In this document: piece by piece, positions 52,464 through 63,490 of the stretch
Layout of the letters: each line of letters starts with the position of its first letter
Numbering within the stretch: position 1 is the stretch's first letter
NCBI GenBank assembly: GCA_032622095.1
Contig: CP136064.1
Location: forward strand, 170,382,310-170,446,309
Origin: Siphonodentalium dalli
Lineage: Eukaryota; Mollusca; Scaphopoda; Gadilida; Siphonodentaliidae
DNA: 64,000 nt
Direction: 5' to 3'
Program-made: the position numbers and the translations under genes
The notes under the pieces: model-generated
Seen by the model: the letters and a program-made list of their open reading frames with translations, nothing else
Database searches by the model: none
Told to the model about the DNA's origin: nothing

Positions 52464-52898
52464 CATGATTAGTATCGCCGGCGATAGTTTCTCGAACCCT
52501 CTCTTTACGTAATCCAACATATATTAATGTATTAATTAATTAGGATTACACATATCAACATTTTAACCTTTGTCTATCATCCATTTGGTGTAGTTATACT
52601 CCCATCGTGTTTCAATTTCATATTTCCTTATTATGTGCTGCCTCATGTTCATCCCATTTTTCGTTACTTATCACGGACTTGAATTTACTATTATTTGTAC
52701 ATTAAGCATGTTTGGTCGGTTGGGTTTCTCTAATACACGACAACATAAATGCTCGGTTTTTGATTAAATCAGGACAAGAAAGGTAACTCCATCTCTAAAA
52801 CTGATGACAAGTAGATTCTCACTGGGCATGTTCAGGGAAGTAACTCTTTAAATCTCAAAACCTTATTGCGTGGATCACCAGACGATGATAATGAGAAC

Positions 52899-54397
52899 AT
52901 GTGCTCACCATACAGTTTTGCTAACCACTCTTGCGATTATTACTCACCGTTGCAATTACAGGAAAATATAGATGTCTCAAAATCTGATTTTACAATTCTT
53001 GGTCTAAATTGCCGAAGCCTGAACGCTAACTGGGATCCACTTACAAATCTCCTATCAGATATAACTAACTCTAAACATCCCATCGATATACTAGCTCTGA
53101 CGGAAATATTCAAGATACGAGAAGAATATTCTCTTCCTGGGTATCATCAATTCCAATTCAAATCACGACCAGATGACGATGATGGACGTGGTGGTGTTGG
53201 AATTTTCGTAAATGAAAAACTTTCTTATAAAATCCGTGATGACCTAACGATATTTATCCCACATGTTATTGAGACTATATTCATAGAAATTGACTCGGGA
53301 CGCTCATCGTGTGTTGTATCATCCATCTACAGACCAAATACGGCCCCTCGTGCAGATATCGATATATTTATAGATAAAATTACAAGTGTGGTCGAACAAT
53401 TAAATGATTCTGGGACAAAGGCATATCTCATAGGAGACTTCAACATCGACTTGCTTAAAGGTACTCAATCCGTAAAGAGGGTCCCCATCTCAACAGATTC
53501 CAACAACAACAATCCGATCAGAGGGTCCTATATTACTATTTCTTTGGCTTTGGGGGTAAACAATATTTGATTCGAGTCGAGGAACCCATCAAACAAAGCT
53601 CAGAGTTATTAGATATTGATTTTTGAAATTTGTTATGTTCACGAGATGAGTACTAATAACTGCCGTAATCTGCTCTGGATGTGTACTCCAAATCTATTCA
53701 AACAGACAAGGATGGATAACTCTAAAATCAAGTGGTAATTTTAACGCAATTTTGACTGAGTTCTGGGCCAGAAAGTATTCCCGATAATGAAAAATAATAG
53801 ATTTCTAAAATCGATATCTAACAAATCTGAGCTTTGATGGGTGACTTCCTCGACTCGAATCAAATATTTTTTACCCCCGAAGCCATTGAAATAGTAATTG
53901 AGAGGAGTTTTATCGGATTGAGTACCTTTAACTTTCAGTCACATACGAACACTAACAACTTCATTGAAACTATGTTTGAAAATGGATTCTTACCTGCAAT
54001 TACCAAACCTACACGAATAACCGACCACTCGGCAACACTCATTGATCATATTTATACTAATAACAATGTTTCCCGTGCCGATACTGGGATTATCCTCTCC
54101 GATGTGTCAGACCATTTTGCTACATTTTATTCCGAATATCACGATCATAAGTATATAAAAGCGAGCAGTTCTACCGAGAAACGCATAATTAGTAAAGAGA
54201 ACACAGACAAATTTAAATCAATACTTCGACAACAAGATTTTCGATGTGTCTTCGATAGTACTTCACCAAACCAAGCTTATGACAATTTTCTTTCAATATA
54301 TCTATGGGCATTTAATGAATCATTTTCATTGGTCCGATCCAAAACACCAACTAAATATATAAAAAAAACAACATTGGATGACAAAAGGTCTCGTTAA
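52899..54397 (+). pseudogene. LINE endonuclease region, split by a MITE
   Basis: The first ATG in the open frame is at 52,899; the frame is open from 52,866. The exonuclease/endonuclease/phosphatase fold start is clear (Asn in 'LGLNCRS', Glu in 'ALTEIF', 'GDFN'). At 53,455 the frame enters the MITE and at 53,931 leaves it. The 473 bp net insertion explains the shift from frame 0 to frame 2, and the frame then stays open to 54,397, where an A-rich stretch shifts it again. Confidence 0.8.
53455..53931 (+). mobile_element. TTAA-flanked MITE inside the LINE
   Basis: Ends 'ttaaaggtactcaatccg' and 'cggattgagtacctttaa'; TTAA at 53,455-53,458 and 53,928-53,931. The two halves are imperfect inverted copies with indels. 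TTAA duplication is typical of piggyBac-type transposition. Non-coding. Confidence 0.85.
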
Positions 54398-55891
54398 CTC
54401 CTCATTAGTCAAGAACAAACTTTACATAACAAAACTAAAAGCTCCTTGTGATAACAATGCTGAGAAATATAAAATATATTGTCGAATATACAAATCCTTA
54501 ATTAGGAAAAGCAAAAAACTATACTACAACAATATTCTCCACGAAAATAGATTTGATATGCGACGTACTGAAAAACGCTCTTAAAGTAACAAATAACACT
54601 CCAAAAATACCAACAAATATATCAAATGGAAACACTATAATTTCGCAACCAGAGAAAATAGCTCAAGAATTTAACGATTATTTTGCGAAAATAGGTAAAA
54701 AAAATAGTGACGAGGTGCCCTGTAACATCGGAATGACATTTTCCGACTATCTAACTGATCCCAATGCAAAAAAAATTGTTCATGTTCCCAACAGATACAT
54801 ATGAAGTTTTGAAACTCTCGAATGACATCACTGGAAAAGGAACCACAGATATCGATAACCTGTCATCAAAATTAATGAAACAGACCATACCCGAAACGTC
54901 CTCAGCGCTAACGCATATATTCAATCTATCATTTAAACAAGGTATTTTCCCCGATAGGATGAAAATATCAAAAGTAATTCCACTTTTTAAAAGTGAATCT
55001 CCCGATAAAATAACGAACTATAGGCCAATAAGCATTCTGCCCGTTTTCTCGAAGTTGTTAGAGAAACTCATGCATAAAAGGCTTTTTTCGTTTCTCGAAA
55101 AACATGAAATCTTACATAGAAATCAATATGGCTTCCGTAAGAATCACTCTACCATACATCCTTTGATGCACTTTCTAGATCATGTAGCAACAAATAACGA
55201 CAAACCAACTAAGGATTCTACATTAGCGATTTTCATACACTTATCAAAAGCATTCGATACAATTAACCATGATATTTTATTAAAACATTAGAACATTATG
55301 GAATTCGGGGGGGTTTCCAATGAATGGTTTAAGAGTTATTTAAAGGGAAGAAAACAATACGTTGATTGTCTTGGTCAAACGTCCGGTTTTGCGAAGATAA
55401 CGTGTGGTGTGCGCCAAGGGTCCGTTCTTGGCCCGATAATTTTTCTTCTGTATGTTAACGATATGCCCAAATGTACCTCGATGAACTTACTATCATTTGC
55501 CGATGATACCACGCTTTACTTTTCTGGTCATGATAGGAAACAGTTAAAAAAATCATCAACGGCTGAACTAAAAAACATTTTTGAATGGTGTTGTTGCAAT
55601 AAACTATCTATCAACGCAACTAAAAGTAAATTCATATTGATCCACCCCAAAGGCAACGAGTATAAGTGGAGAAATTTTACACTGAAATTGAATAATATGG
55701 AACTAATTAGAGTTGGGAGTCAAATGCGAGTAAAATCTATAAAATTTTTGGGCATTTTGATCGATGAAAACTTGACTTTTAAAAACCATATATCAATGAT
55801 ACAACGTAAACTGTACCACACTCTCTACTTATTGAACAAAGTTAAAAACTTTCTACCAAAAAAATCACGAAAAACACTATATCAGCGTTAA
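54378..55891 (+). pseudogene. LINE linker and reverse transcriptase, frameshifted
   Basis: Fragments in three frames overlap end to end (54,378-54,584; 54,553-54,804; 54,764-55,291; 55,298-55,891). RT palm motif A reads 'FIHLSKAFD', with a His codon at 55,238-55,240 where family members have Asp. Motif C FADD is at 55,496-55,507. The stop at 55,289 and a seven-G run near 55,307 look like a paired one-base loss and gain, since the frame is the same on both sides. Confidence 0.85.
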
Positions 55892-56388
55892 TCCATAGTC
55901 ATCTTATTTATGGTCTCCCGATATGGGGACATTCGATTCACGCGGGCGTACTATCTACCTTACAAAAAAGGGCAATTCGTATTTTATGCAACACAAAATA
56001 TAGGAGTCACACAGAACCCCTCTTCAAACAAGAAAATATCCTAATGTTCAAAGATATATATACAGTGAATGCATCTGTCTTTATGTACAACTGGTCTAGA
56101 AATAATCTCCCCAAATCGTTTAAGAATATGTTCACATATTCCCTCGGTGTTAACACTAGACAGGCGGATAAATTAAGAAGCAATAAGACTAGAACATGTT
56201 TTTCAGAAGTCCTACCAAAGCATTCATTTCCTAAAGTGTGGAACTCGATCAATTCCGAAATAAAAAAATGTAAATTTAATTACACATTCAAAAAGTTATT
56301 GTCTATGGAACTAATAGGTAAATATTCTCAAATGGTTATCTGTGCAAACAAATTATGCTACATTTGCAGTCAGCAAAAATCCACTTGA
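55885..56388 (+). pseudogene. LINE C-terminal region after RT
   Basis: Frame open from 55,885 to 56,388 after a frameshift: 'LIYGLPIWG', 'LQKRAIRI', 'HTEPLF', the standard post-RT thumb/connection motifs of CR1/L2/Jockey-type proteins. Confidence 0.75.
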
Positions 56389-56826
56389 CTCAATAATCTG
56401 CCAAGGTTAACTTTTTAACTCATATTATTATGCACCCCTGAATATCCTAGATAGCCCTGTGTCACATGCACGGTGTTGTCCGCGAATGTGACAAAGGACT
56501 GTCGCAACAACCTCACTAGTTTTGTTACAAGCTCTTAAACTTGTCCAAAATCTCTTTTATAGTACAGCATTGTTCAAAATTAAACGCAATCTTGATTAAA
56601 ATGAATACATAAAATATTAAAGTAGGCACCATCCGGCCATCCAAATACCAAATAGTCTGTGATAAATTGTAAATACGTCATCATATTTCACTTATCATTC
56701 AGGGGCAGCAGGAAGACGGCCAGTTAGGTCATGCTGCTGCTGTGCAATAATATACTTTTGTTCACTATTTTGTTAATGTATTGTATATTAATATTATTGT
56801 GCAAATAAAGATCTATCTATCTATCT
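56389..56826 (+). repeat. LINE 3' UTR and (ATCT)n tail
   Basis: Non-coding tail ending 'gtgcaaataaag' followed by about five ATCT units; beyond 56,826 the sequence is unrelated. Confidence 0.6.
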
Positions 56827-56970
56827 AGAGTGGGGCGACATTTAATTCATTTGTTTGAAACCTTTGACTTAAGACGAAATAATAAAAAAAATAACTTGTG
56901 TGGTATTTTTGACTGAAAAATTCACATACCAATTTTTTTTATCAATCAGAAACCTCAAAATATAAACATT

Positions 56971-57452
56971 TTAAAGGTACTCAATCCGATAAAACTCCTC
57001 TCAATTACTATTTCAATGGCTTCGGGGGTCAAAAATATTTGATTCGAGTCGGGGAAGTCACCCATCAAAGCTCAGATTTGTTAGATATCGATTTTAGAAA
57101 TCTATTATTTTTCATTATCGGGAATACTTTCTGGCCCAGAACTCAGTCAAAATTGCGTTATTATTACCACTTGATTTTAGAGTTATCCATCATTGTATGT
57201 TTGAATAGATTTTGGTGTACACATCCCGAGCAGATTACGGCAGTTGAAGGCAATTATTAGTACTCATCTCGAGAAAATAAGAATTTTCAAAAATCAATAT
57301 CTAATAACTCTGAGCTTTGTTTGATGGGTTCCTCGACTCGAATCATATATTGTTTACCCCCAAAGCCAAAGAAATAGTAATATAGGACCCTCTGATCGGA
57401 TTGTTGTTGTTGGAATCTGTTGAGATGGGGACCCTCTGTTGAGTACCTTTAA
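56971..57452 (-). mobile_element. TTAA MITE, complete copy
   Basis: Ends 'ttaaaggtactcaatccg' (56,971) and 'gttgagtacctttaa' (57,452). It is inverted relative to the copy in the LINE and highly similar along its length. Confidence 0.85.
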
Positions 57453-57464
57453 GTTGAAATTAAT

Positions 57465-57845
57465 GTATACCAAATTTGGTTCAGTTCACTTGATTCAATC
57501 TAAAGTTATCATCCGGAAACCGCAAATCAGGTAAAATCTAAGTCGAAAAAGGGACACAACTCAGTCAAAATCATGCGGACGAATCCCATATTCGAACTTG
57601 ATCTGTATTTTGGGGTGGTAAACTTATATACCAAATTTGGTTCAGTTCAGTTGATTCAATCTAAAGTTATCATCCGGAAACCGCAAATCAGGTAAAATCT
57701 AAGTCGAAAAAAGGACATAACTCAGTAAAAATCATGCGGACGAAACCCATATTCGAACATGATCTGTATTTTGGGGTGGTAAATTAACATACCAAATTTG
57801 GTTCAGTTCACTCGATTCATTCTAAAGTTATCTGGAAACCAAAAG
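57465..57845. repeat. Tandem repeat, 161 bp period, 2.3 units
   Basis: 'accaaatttggttcagttca' recurs at about 57,470, 57,631 and 57,792, with 'tctaagtcgaaaaa' and 'tgatctgtattttggggtgg' between. The last unit ends in 'ggatggacggacggac', a common dispersed-repeat tail. Confidence 0.8.
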
Positions 57846-58085
57846 CGGATGGACGGACGGACAACCCATTTACATACCAGCGTTTTTTTCTTCAAACGGG
57901 CCATATGGGAGGGGGATGGGTAATGGAATGTTTTCGTAATTACATTAAAGGTTAAATTTCATAACTCTGCGATGTTGTCACTTTTTTCAAATTTATAACA
58001 TTAAAAAAATAAAAAAATAAAAAAAAAACCCTGAAAATTCCAAAAATCTGAATTTGTTTTTTTATTTTTTATTTTTTTAGTTATG
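57846..58085. other. No gene seen; A/T-rich simple sequence
   Basis: Contains 'aaaaaataaaaaaataaaaa' (near 58,001) and an inverted T-rich counterpart near 58,050, forming a weak hairpin. Confidence 0.4.
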
Positions 58086-58089
58086 TCAC

Positions 58090-58290
58090 TGGCTCCGTCC
58101 ATATTCGACCCAGTTACCTCATTTGAACAAATCTGAACCACAGTCCCCCAAGGACCCTTAATTTGTACCAAATATGAACCCATTCGGCCCAATGAAATTT
58201 GAGAAGTCCTTGTAAGAATTACTATGGTGGGAAAGAGTAATGGTCCTAGCTTTGCAACTATTTGACCGGGTGACCTCATTTGAACAAATC
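58090..58290. repeat. Dispersed repeat related to 4.45-4.73 kb
   Basis: Shares 'atttgaacaaatctgaa' (twice here), 'agaattactatgg' and 'gggaaagagt'. Confidence 0.5.
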
Positions 58291-58299
58291 TGAATGTGA

Positions 58300-59830
58300 T
58301 AATTCTGTCTTCAAGTTGAGTAAAATATCAGCAAACTCTATAGATACACAACTCAGCTAAGTGACTGAGACATAATCATACTAAGAAATGATGCAACAGT
58401 AAGCACAGTCAAAATCCATGGATTTATGGATTATCTTCAAGTATATTGATGTTTGCTAATATAAATATGTTTAATAAATGAAAAAAACATTTCATCACAG
58501 GTTGTATCTTACCTCGACCCAACCACTCACCCCTTCCCTGTGTCTGGGGGGTATGGGGGTTTAGTAACATTATCAATAAAGTTCACAAGAAATTCTGCAG
58601 ACATGTTATGATCTGAAGCCATCAACACCAGATCATATGGTGTACATTGAATCCGGCAGAAGACCTAAATCATGATCAAAGTCCGATTAATAAAATACTG
58701 GGCAGGCAGGAAAAAAAGGCAAATTGGAAAAACTTGGAACCTCAAAATTCGAGAGATCTTCTCTTGTAATCTATCCCACTAGATCAATGCTGAGAAAATA
58801 GATCAGATTTATGAATTATGTGCAGTGTCGTATCATAAATCAGTTCAAATTAACTTGGACAGCTGATATGAACAGCAGTTCCAGAGAAAAAATGTAACAG
58901 ATATTCAAACATAACATTTACTTTGAGAAATATCTCGACCTGCAAAATGGAACCATTCTAGGTAAATTTAAACATCCAACCATAAATTACCAATCAAAAA
59001 CGGAAGATGAGATGCCACTGACCATAATGAGAGAAAAAAGTATTTTTTTACTATGTAAGATATGACAAACAAGAGGTTTTCACTGATGGTTCTGACATAC
59101 CCCACACAGAGCATATTCAAACATTGGCAGGTATGAAACTTAAATTAATATTGAAATGACCATCCGGAATTCTAAGTCGAACAGTTGAATCCATATGTCG
59201 TTTAAGCTGTAACAATCCAAAGAAAGTTGCAGCTGAGATGGACCTCTGAAATTCTCTTCTTCGTAAGCTCAGTCATTCAAATAATGGTAAAAACAGCTGA
59301 AAAACTTGACGAAAAAAAATCATGAAATCCGGGGGATGAGGAATGTATAATCCAAGATGGATGCTAGTGGCTGTGTTTTAAAACGAATTTCGAATAAAAT
59401 TGATGGCTCCCATGTAAAGGTGACCACGAATAATCCATATGAGGGATCTGGTCTGAAGGGTGTGCCAAAGGAAATTCTTGACGGACAGACGACGAACGAC
59501 AATAGCTCAACCTTGTGTGCCCAATTATTGCCATTTTCGACAAGGTGAAGAATATTGGCTGGCACCCTAACTTACAACAAATATGTTACGGCAATATTGT
59601 ACTAGAGTGTTACAAGTTGTTAAAACCAAAATGTAGGTAGCCCTTGAACATAGGACCCATAACGCCCAATAGTACCAAAAGAATGATAATTTTTTTTATG
59701 TAACTGCCCCCCCCCCCCCGCTAAAAATATACAAACAAAGTTAAACTAAATTAACACATTGTCTTATTACATTCTTTAATATAAAAACATAAGTGTACAA
59801 TAAACTCCCTCAAGAAAATATACATCAGTT
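58300..59830. other. No gene seen
   Basis: AT-rich. Short frames at 59,320-59,565 on both strands lack any recognisable feature. Confidence 0.35.
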
Positions 59831-59838
59831 GCAACAAA

Positions 59839-60072
59839 ATGTTAAGACACATTTACAGTTATACCAACATGTTTTGGACACCAAAACAGTTAGTCACTGA
59901 AAAGCAAACAGATTTAAAGAAGGCACATGCATGGCATATTTCAACAGTGGTATGTGATGACTTGTTTCAAGGACTAAATTTTAAAGAATGGCTAAATGAC
60001 TTCATTGCAAAGCGAGTGTATACGGAGGGCGAATTCACATTTATCAATGAGTTATGCTTAAGTGGCATTTAA
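59839..60072 (+). CDS. Weak candidate terminal exon
   Basis: A 77-codon frame with balanced composition ('LFQGLNFKEWLNDFIAKRVY'). A possible acceptor 'atttcaacag' lies inside it near 59,949, and AATAAA-type signals follow the stop at about 60,085. No family recognised; chance is quite possible. Confidence 0.2.
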   Translation: MLRHIYSYTNMFWTPKQLVTEKQTDLKKAHAWHISTVVCDDLFQGLNFKEWLNDFIAKRVYTEGEFTFINELCLSGI

Positions 60073-60229
60073 TTGAACCTATAAATAAATAAATTTTACT
60101 TCAAACATAAATTAATCCAATAATGTATAAGTATAACTATGCTATACTTCAGCACTGCTTTGTTAATCTTGAGCATAATACAATTATAATAAAAGGTCCC
60201 AGAAATGAGGTGGTTTTTTTTAGAACAAA

Positions 60230-60740
60230 GAAGTAAAATTCTGACAAATATGATTACAACTTAACGATGACATGCATGTTCTCAAAGGTGAACCACACAC
60301 CAAATATCAAGAGGTTTTGAAGATTGTTCCAGTTGTTTTTTAGACAATGCAAATATTACGATTTTTAAGTTGAACAAGGGCCATAACTCTGTAAAAAATC
60401 ATTGAACCATGACCAAATCGAACATGGACTGCAACTTTTCAAAGGTGAACCACATCCTAAATGTAAAGAAATTCTGTTGAATATTTCTCAAGTTACCATC
60501 CGGACAACCTGATAACAGCAATTTCAAAGTCGAATAAAAGGTCACAGACACCATGTCCCCCGAATCGAGGTGGCTTTTTGTGATGTTGGCTAGGCTTTTA
60601 CTAAGAACAAAGAAGTCAAATTATAGTAGTCAAATTCTGGAAAAATTTGACTCCAACTAGACGACCTGCGTGTTTTCAAATGTGAACCACACCAAATATC
60701 AAGAAATTGTGTTGAATATTGCTAAATTTATCATTTGGAA
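60230..60740. repeat. Degenerate dispersed repeat units
   Basis: 'ttctcaaaggtgaaccacac', 'ttttcaaaggtgaaccacat' and 'ttttcaaatgtgaaccacac' start three degenerate units (about 60,280, 60,437 and 60,672). 'gggccataactctg' is included. Confidence 0.6.
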
Positions 60741-61155
60741 AACCCAAAAACTGTGATTTCTAAGGAAACAAATTACCATCCAGACAAACATAAAACAACA
60801 TATTTCTAAGTCACTTACACATGTGAATTTGTATTCCTATAAGAGCAAACGATATTATATTTTCTGCAAGAAGTCAATTGTTTTTATTAACAATTTTGCA
60901 TCTTTCATTCCTGAAGAGATATTTCCAGGCTTTGAAGATAAATGCATTATTTGCCATAAAAAATTAATATATTGGAAATAATAATAAACCCCAATGGTGT
61001 TGTAGATAAGAATATTACCTTCTGGGTCCCATTAGCTTTAGTAAATACTTTTTCTTCTCATAAGCATATCCGATTGGGCTTGACAATGATCAGTGATGAC
61101 CGCAATAAAGAGTTCCAAAGTTGTTCCTGACTGAACCCATTTCTATATCTCCTGC
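60741..61155. other. No gene seen
   Basis: AT-rich, without repeats or frames of note. Confidence 0.3.
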
Positions 61156-61160
61156 AAATA

Positions 61161-61367
61161 GTCTGGTCCAAGCCTTGAAATAGTGTCTGTCATTTGCAGA
61201 AATTCATCCTCTGTGGACCTCATTCTGCTTACACCTCAGCAGAATGAGGTTCCCAGAGGGTGAATTTGGTGATGCTAGCCCGCTATGCGGGGTAGCATCA
61301 CCAAATTCACCCTCTGGGGACCTCATTCTGCAAATGGCAGACATCCTATTTCAAGGCTTGGTCTGGT
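61161..61367. mobile_element. Near-perfect foldback MITE
   Basis: An outer pair ('ccaagccttgaaatag' and its inverse at the end) and an inner roughly 45 bp pair around 'gctatgcgg' (about 61,234-61,330) give a long cruciform. Same family as 4.3, 46.3 and 49.5 kb; best paired copy here. Confidence 0.75.
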
Positions 61368-61394
61368 CTTTGAAGCGAAAGTTGGGGATCAAGT

Positions 61395-61515
61395 TTAACC
61401 CAGAATAAATTGGATACAAGCTGATTTTGGTGTCATTCGACGCGGAAAAGCCTCAGGAACAACATATCCAAAATCCGCTTTAGGGAAACTTTGTTATCCA
61501 AGATTGCATCCAAAA
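61395..61515 (-). repeat. Dispersed repeat arm ('ccaaaatccgcttt')
   Basis: Inverted match to 63,370-63,490 and to about 675-760. Shared phrases include 'gatacaagctgattttggtg' and 'catatccaaaatccgct'. Confidence 0.6.
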
Positions 61516-61600
61516 TGGTTGTCTATATACATCAGTTCTCGTAATAATTCATTATACGATATATTGTGGCATGGGAATTTCACAGTTATACCGGTTTGTG

Positions 61601-62136
61601 TTAAATTAAGAGTACGGGGGCGAATAGAGTGACACGGGCAGAAAATAATACAATCGCAGCTGTCAAAATGGCAGCAACTCCAAGCCATACCACAAAGAAA
61701 GCAACATATTGGATAACCACATAGGACTGATATTACGTGTTGGTAATATACAAGTATGTTGTTAAATATCTTTAAAGGTACACATATCATTAAAACAGAT
61801 CCTTCTGAAGGAGGTATCGGTCACTGCTACGCAAGTCAAGCCCCCAATGATTTGTGTCTTTAAAGCTTATGTTTTCTGTTTATCCAACATCAAACTGTTG
61901 GGCCAAAAACAAATATTTTGGGCATGTAACACATGCGGAAATGTTTCACCACACAGTGCATGGCAGTTTCGTTCGGCATGATGATTAATTAGTGAATGTA
62001 ACGCTGATATAGAAGTGCATACCCTTGTGGTATAAATACTAGTTACATTTCCGGAAATTTCTACACTCTCTGTGATAATAAACCATAAACCAATAAACAC
62101 ATATGTCAATATGCTTATTATAGTGTAAAGAAACAC
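61601..62136 (-). CDS. Small secreted/membrane protein gene, two candidate exons
   Basis: First block 62,136-61,867: open for 89 codons from a GTG, with a hydrophobic N-terminus (VFLYTIISILTYVFIGLWFI) that looks like a signal peptide or anchor, then a Cys-bearing segment ('TRVCTS', 'RNCHALCGE', 'NICFWPNS'). Second block 61,726-61,601: begins after an AG acceptor, encodes 41 residues with one strong membrane segment (VVIQYVAFFVVWLGVAAILT), and stops. An ATG just upstream is out of frame, so the true start or an upstream exon is unknown. No donor was confirmed. Family not recognised. The copy at 45-640 supports past coding use of the membrane block. Confidence 0.35.
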
Positions 62137-62171
62137 TCATATCTTCAATAAATTAGCACCAGATCAAAGAG

Positions 62172-63360
62172 ATGATACATCGTGCATTTTATGTACAACT
62201 AATTTTCATGCTTCAACCAAACCGCTTTCTCGGTAGACAATTTTGTTCAAAGTACTTCAGTCTCCACTTGACAACTGAAGTATGCTACCACGCAATGCAC
62301 ACTATTAGTTATCAGTATCTTTTTGTGCTAAACACTATGATCGCTAAATATCAAGTGATCATCATTAAAGATGTTATTTCAATGTTAAACATTCATGCAA
62401 TGTTGCTATTTGTGGCTTTGAGTGCAGCAGTTATGTGTAACATTAGGGAGTGGTAAACGTGGTGATGTGGTTGCAGAAAGCGTTGTAAGTTTCGCGTCTA
62501 TGTGGTCTTGGTGAATACCATATGTAATTTCCAGGTATAAACGCAGTCTTTGCCACAGAGTATGTAGGCAAATTTGGTTAAGTTTATACATTATTGAAGA
62601 TAGTCTATGGTACTCTTTTGTGTTTTGATAAATTGCGTTCATAGTGTACCACCATGCATGCTTGATATAAAAGCGACATATTCGTGGTTTCGTCACGTGA
62701 TCGGAGGCAACTATGACTACTATTTTGAGACACGGCAATAGGATCTACACATTTTACCCAGTACTATATGCATATATCTCATACTGTTCTATAGTAGTGG
62801 ATTTTTAAGGTTTGATGTTGTAGATATCAAACTAAATGATGATCGGTTAGATTTTGAGACTGCTCTGAAAACATATAGTTCTGCTTCTAGAAAAGGTCAC
62901 ATAATCAATACATCCCTACTAAATCCCATTTAACTGTTTAATTACACATATATCACACGATTCAAGATAAACAGTAGAGATAAAACTGCATTATTTTTTT
63001 CATTTTCTGGGCACCCAAAAGTCCAGATTTAACCATTGCACGAGACCCTGCTTTCGCTTGCTCTCTATTGATATATATTAGATAGAATTTGTACATCTCT
63101 GATCAAAAGTGTCCCTTATACTCTACAATCATTCTTACTCGCATACTTTGAGCGTTTGTTCCCTCTTATAGGGCTATCAATCAATTTTGCACAAAATGTA
63201 AATTTCATTAGATTTTGTCCATTTCGGTGGCCATTTTGGGACATACATTATACATTTATTGTTTACAACTAAGCATTGTTTGTGTATATTTCAATTAATT
63301 ACGAATTTGGCATTAATTGGAGCACCTACCACATAAATTCAGCATTTTAAGATACCAACC
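62172..63360. other. No confident gene
   Basis: A 94-codon plus-strand frame at 62,172-62,456 ends in a hydrophobic stretch but has no other support. The rest is AT-rich with no feature seen. Confidence 0.3.
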
Positions 63361-63369
63361 ACGATTTTG

Positions 63370-63490
63370 GATGCCATCTTGGATCCCGAGTTTTCCCATG
63401 AGCGGATTTTGGATATGTTGTTACTGATGTTTTCTCTGCGTCGAATGACACCAAAATCAGCTTGTATCCAATTTCTTCCAGGTTCAACAC
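63370..63490 (+). repeat. Dispersed repeat arm, inverse of 61,395-61,515
   Basis: Shared 'gcggattttggatatgttg' and 'gacaccaaaatcagcttg' blocks. Together with 61.4 kb it could bound a 2.1 kb inverted structure containing the small gene. Confidence 0.55.

Larger units (their letters stand above)
52866..56826 (+). mobile_element. Dead CR1/L2-type LINE (endonuclease plus reverse transcriptase)
   Basis: Order: an APE-type endonuclease start ('LGLNCRSLN', 'ILALTE', 'GDFNIDLL'), a MITE interruption, the rest of the endonuclease ('RITDHSATLIDHIY', 'SDHFATF'), a linker, then RT ('NYRPISILPVFSKLLEKLM', 'NQYGFRKNHST', 'LSKAFDTINHD', 'GVRQGSVLGP', 'FADDTTLY'), a C-terminal region to 56,388, and a 3' end with AATAAA and an (ATCT)n tail at about 56,806-56,826. 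The frame changes at several points between 54.3 and 54.8 kb and near 55.88 kb; there is a stop at 55,289. The catalytic Asp of RT motif A is His. ORF1 was not found. Clade placement is from motif style only. Confidence 0.85.

Noticed and set aside
62172-62456. 94-codon plus-strand frame with hydrophobic C-terminus
   Set aside because: No family match by eye, no second copy in the window and no splice or polyA support.
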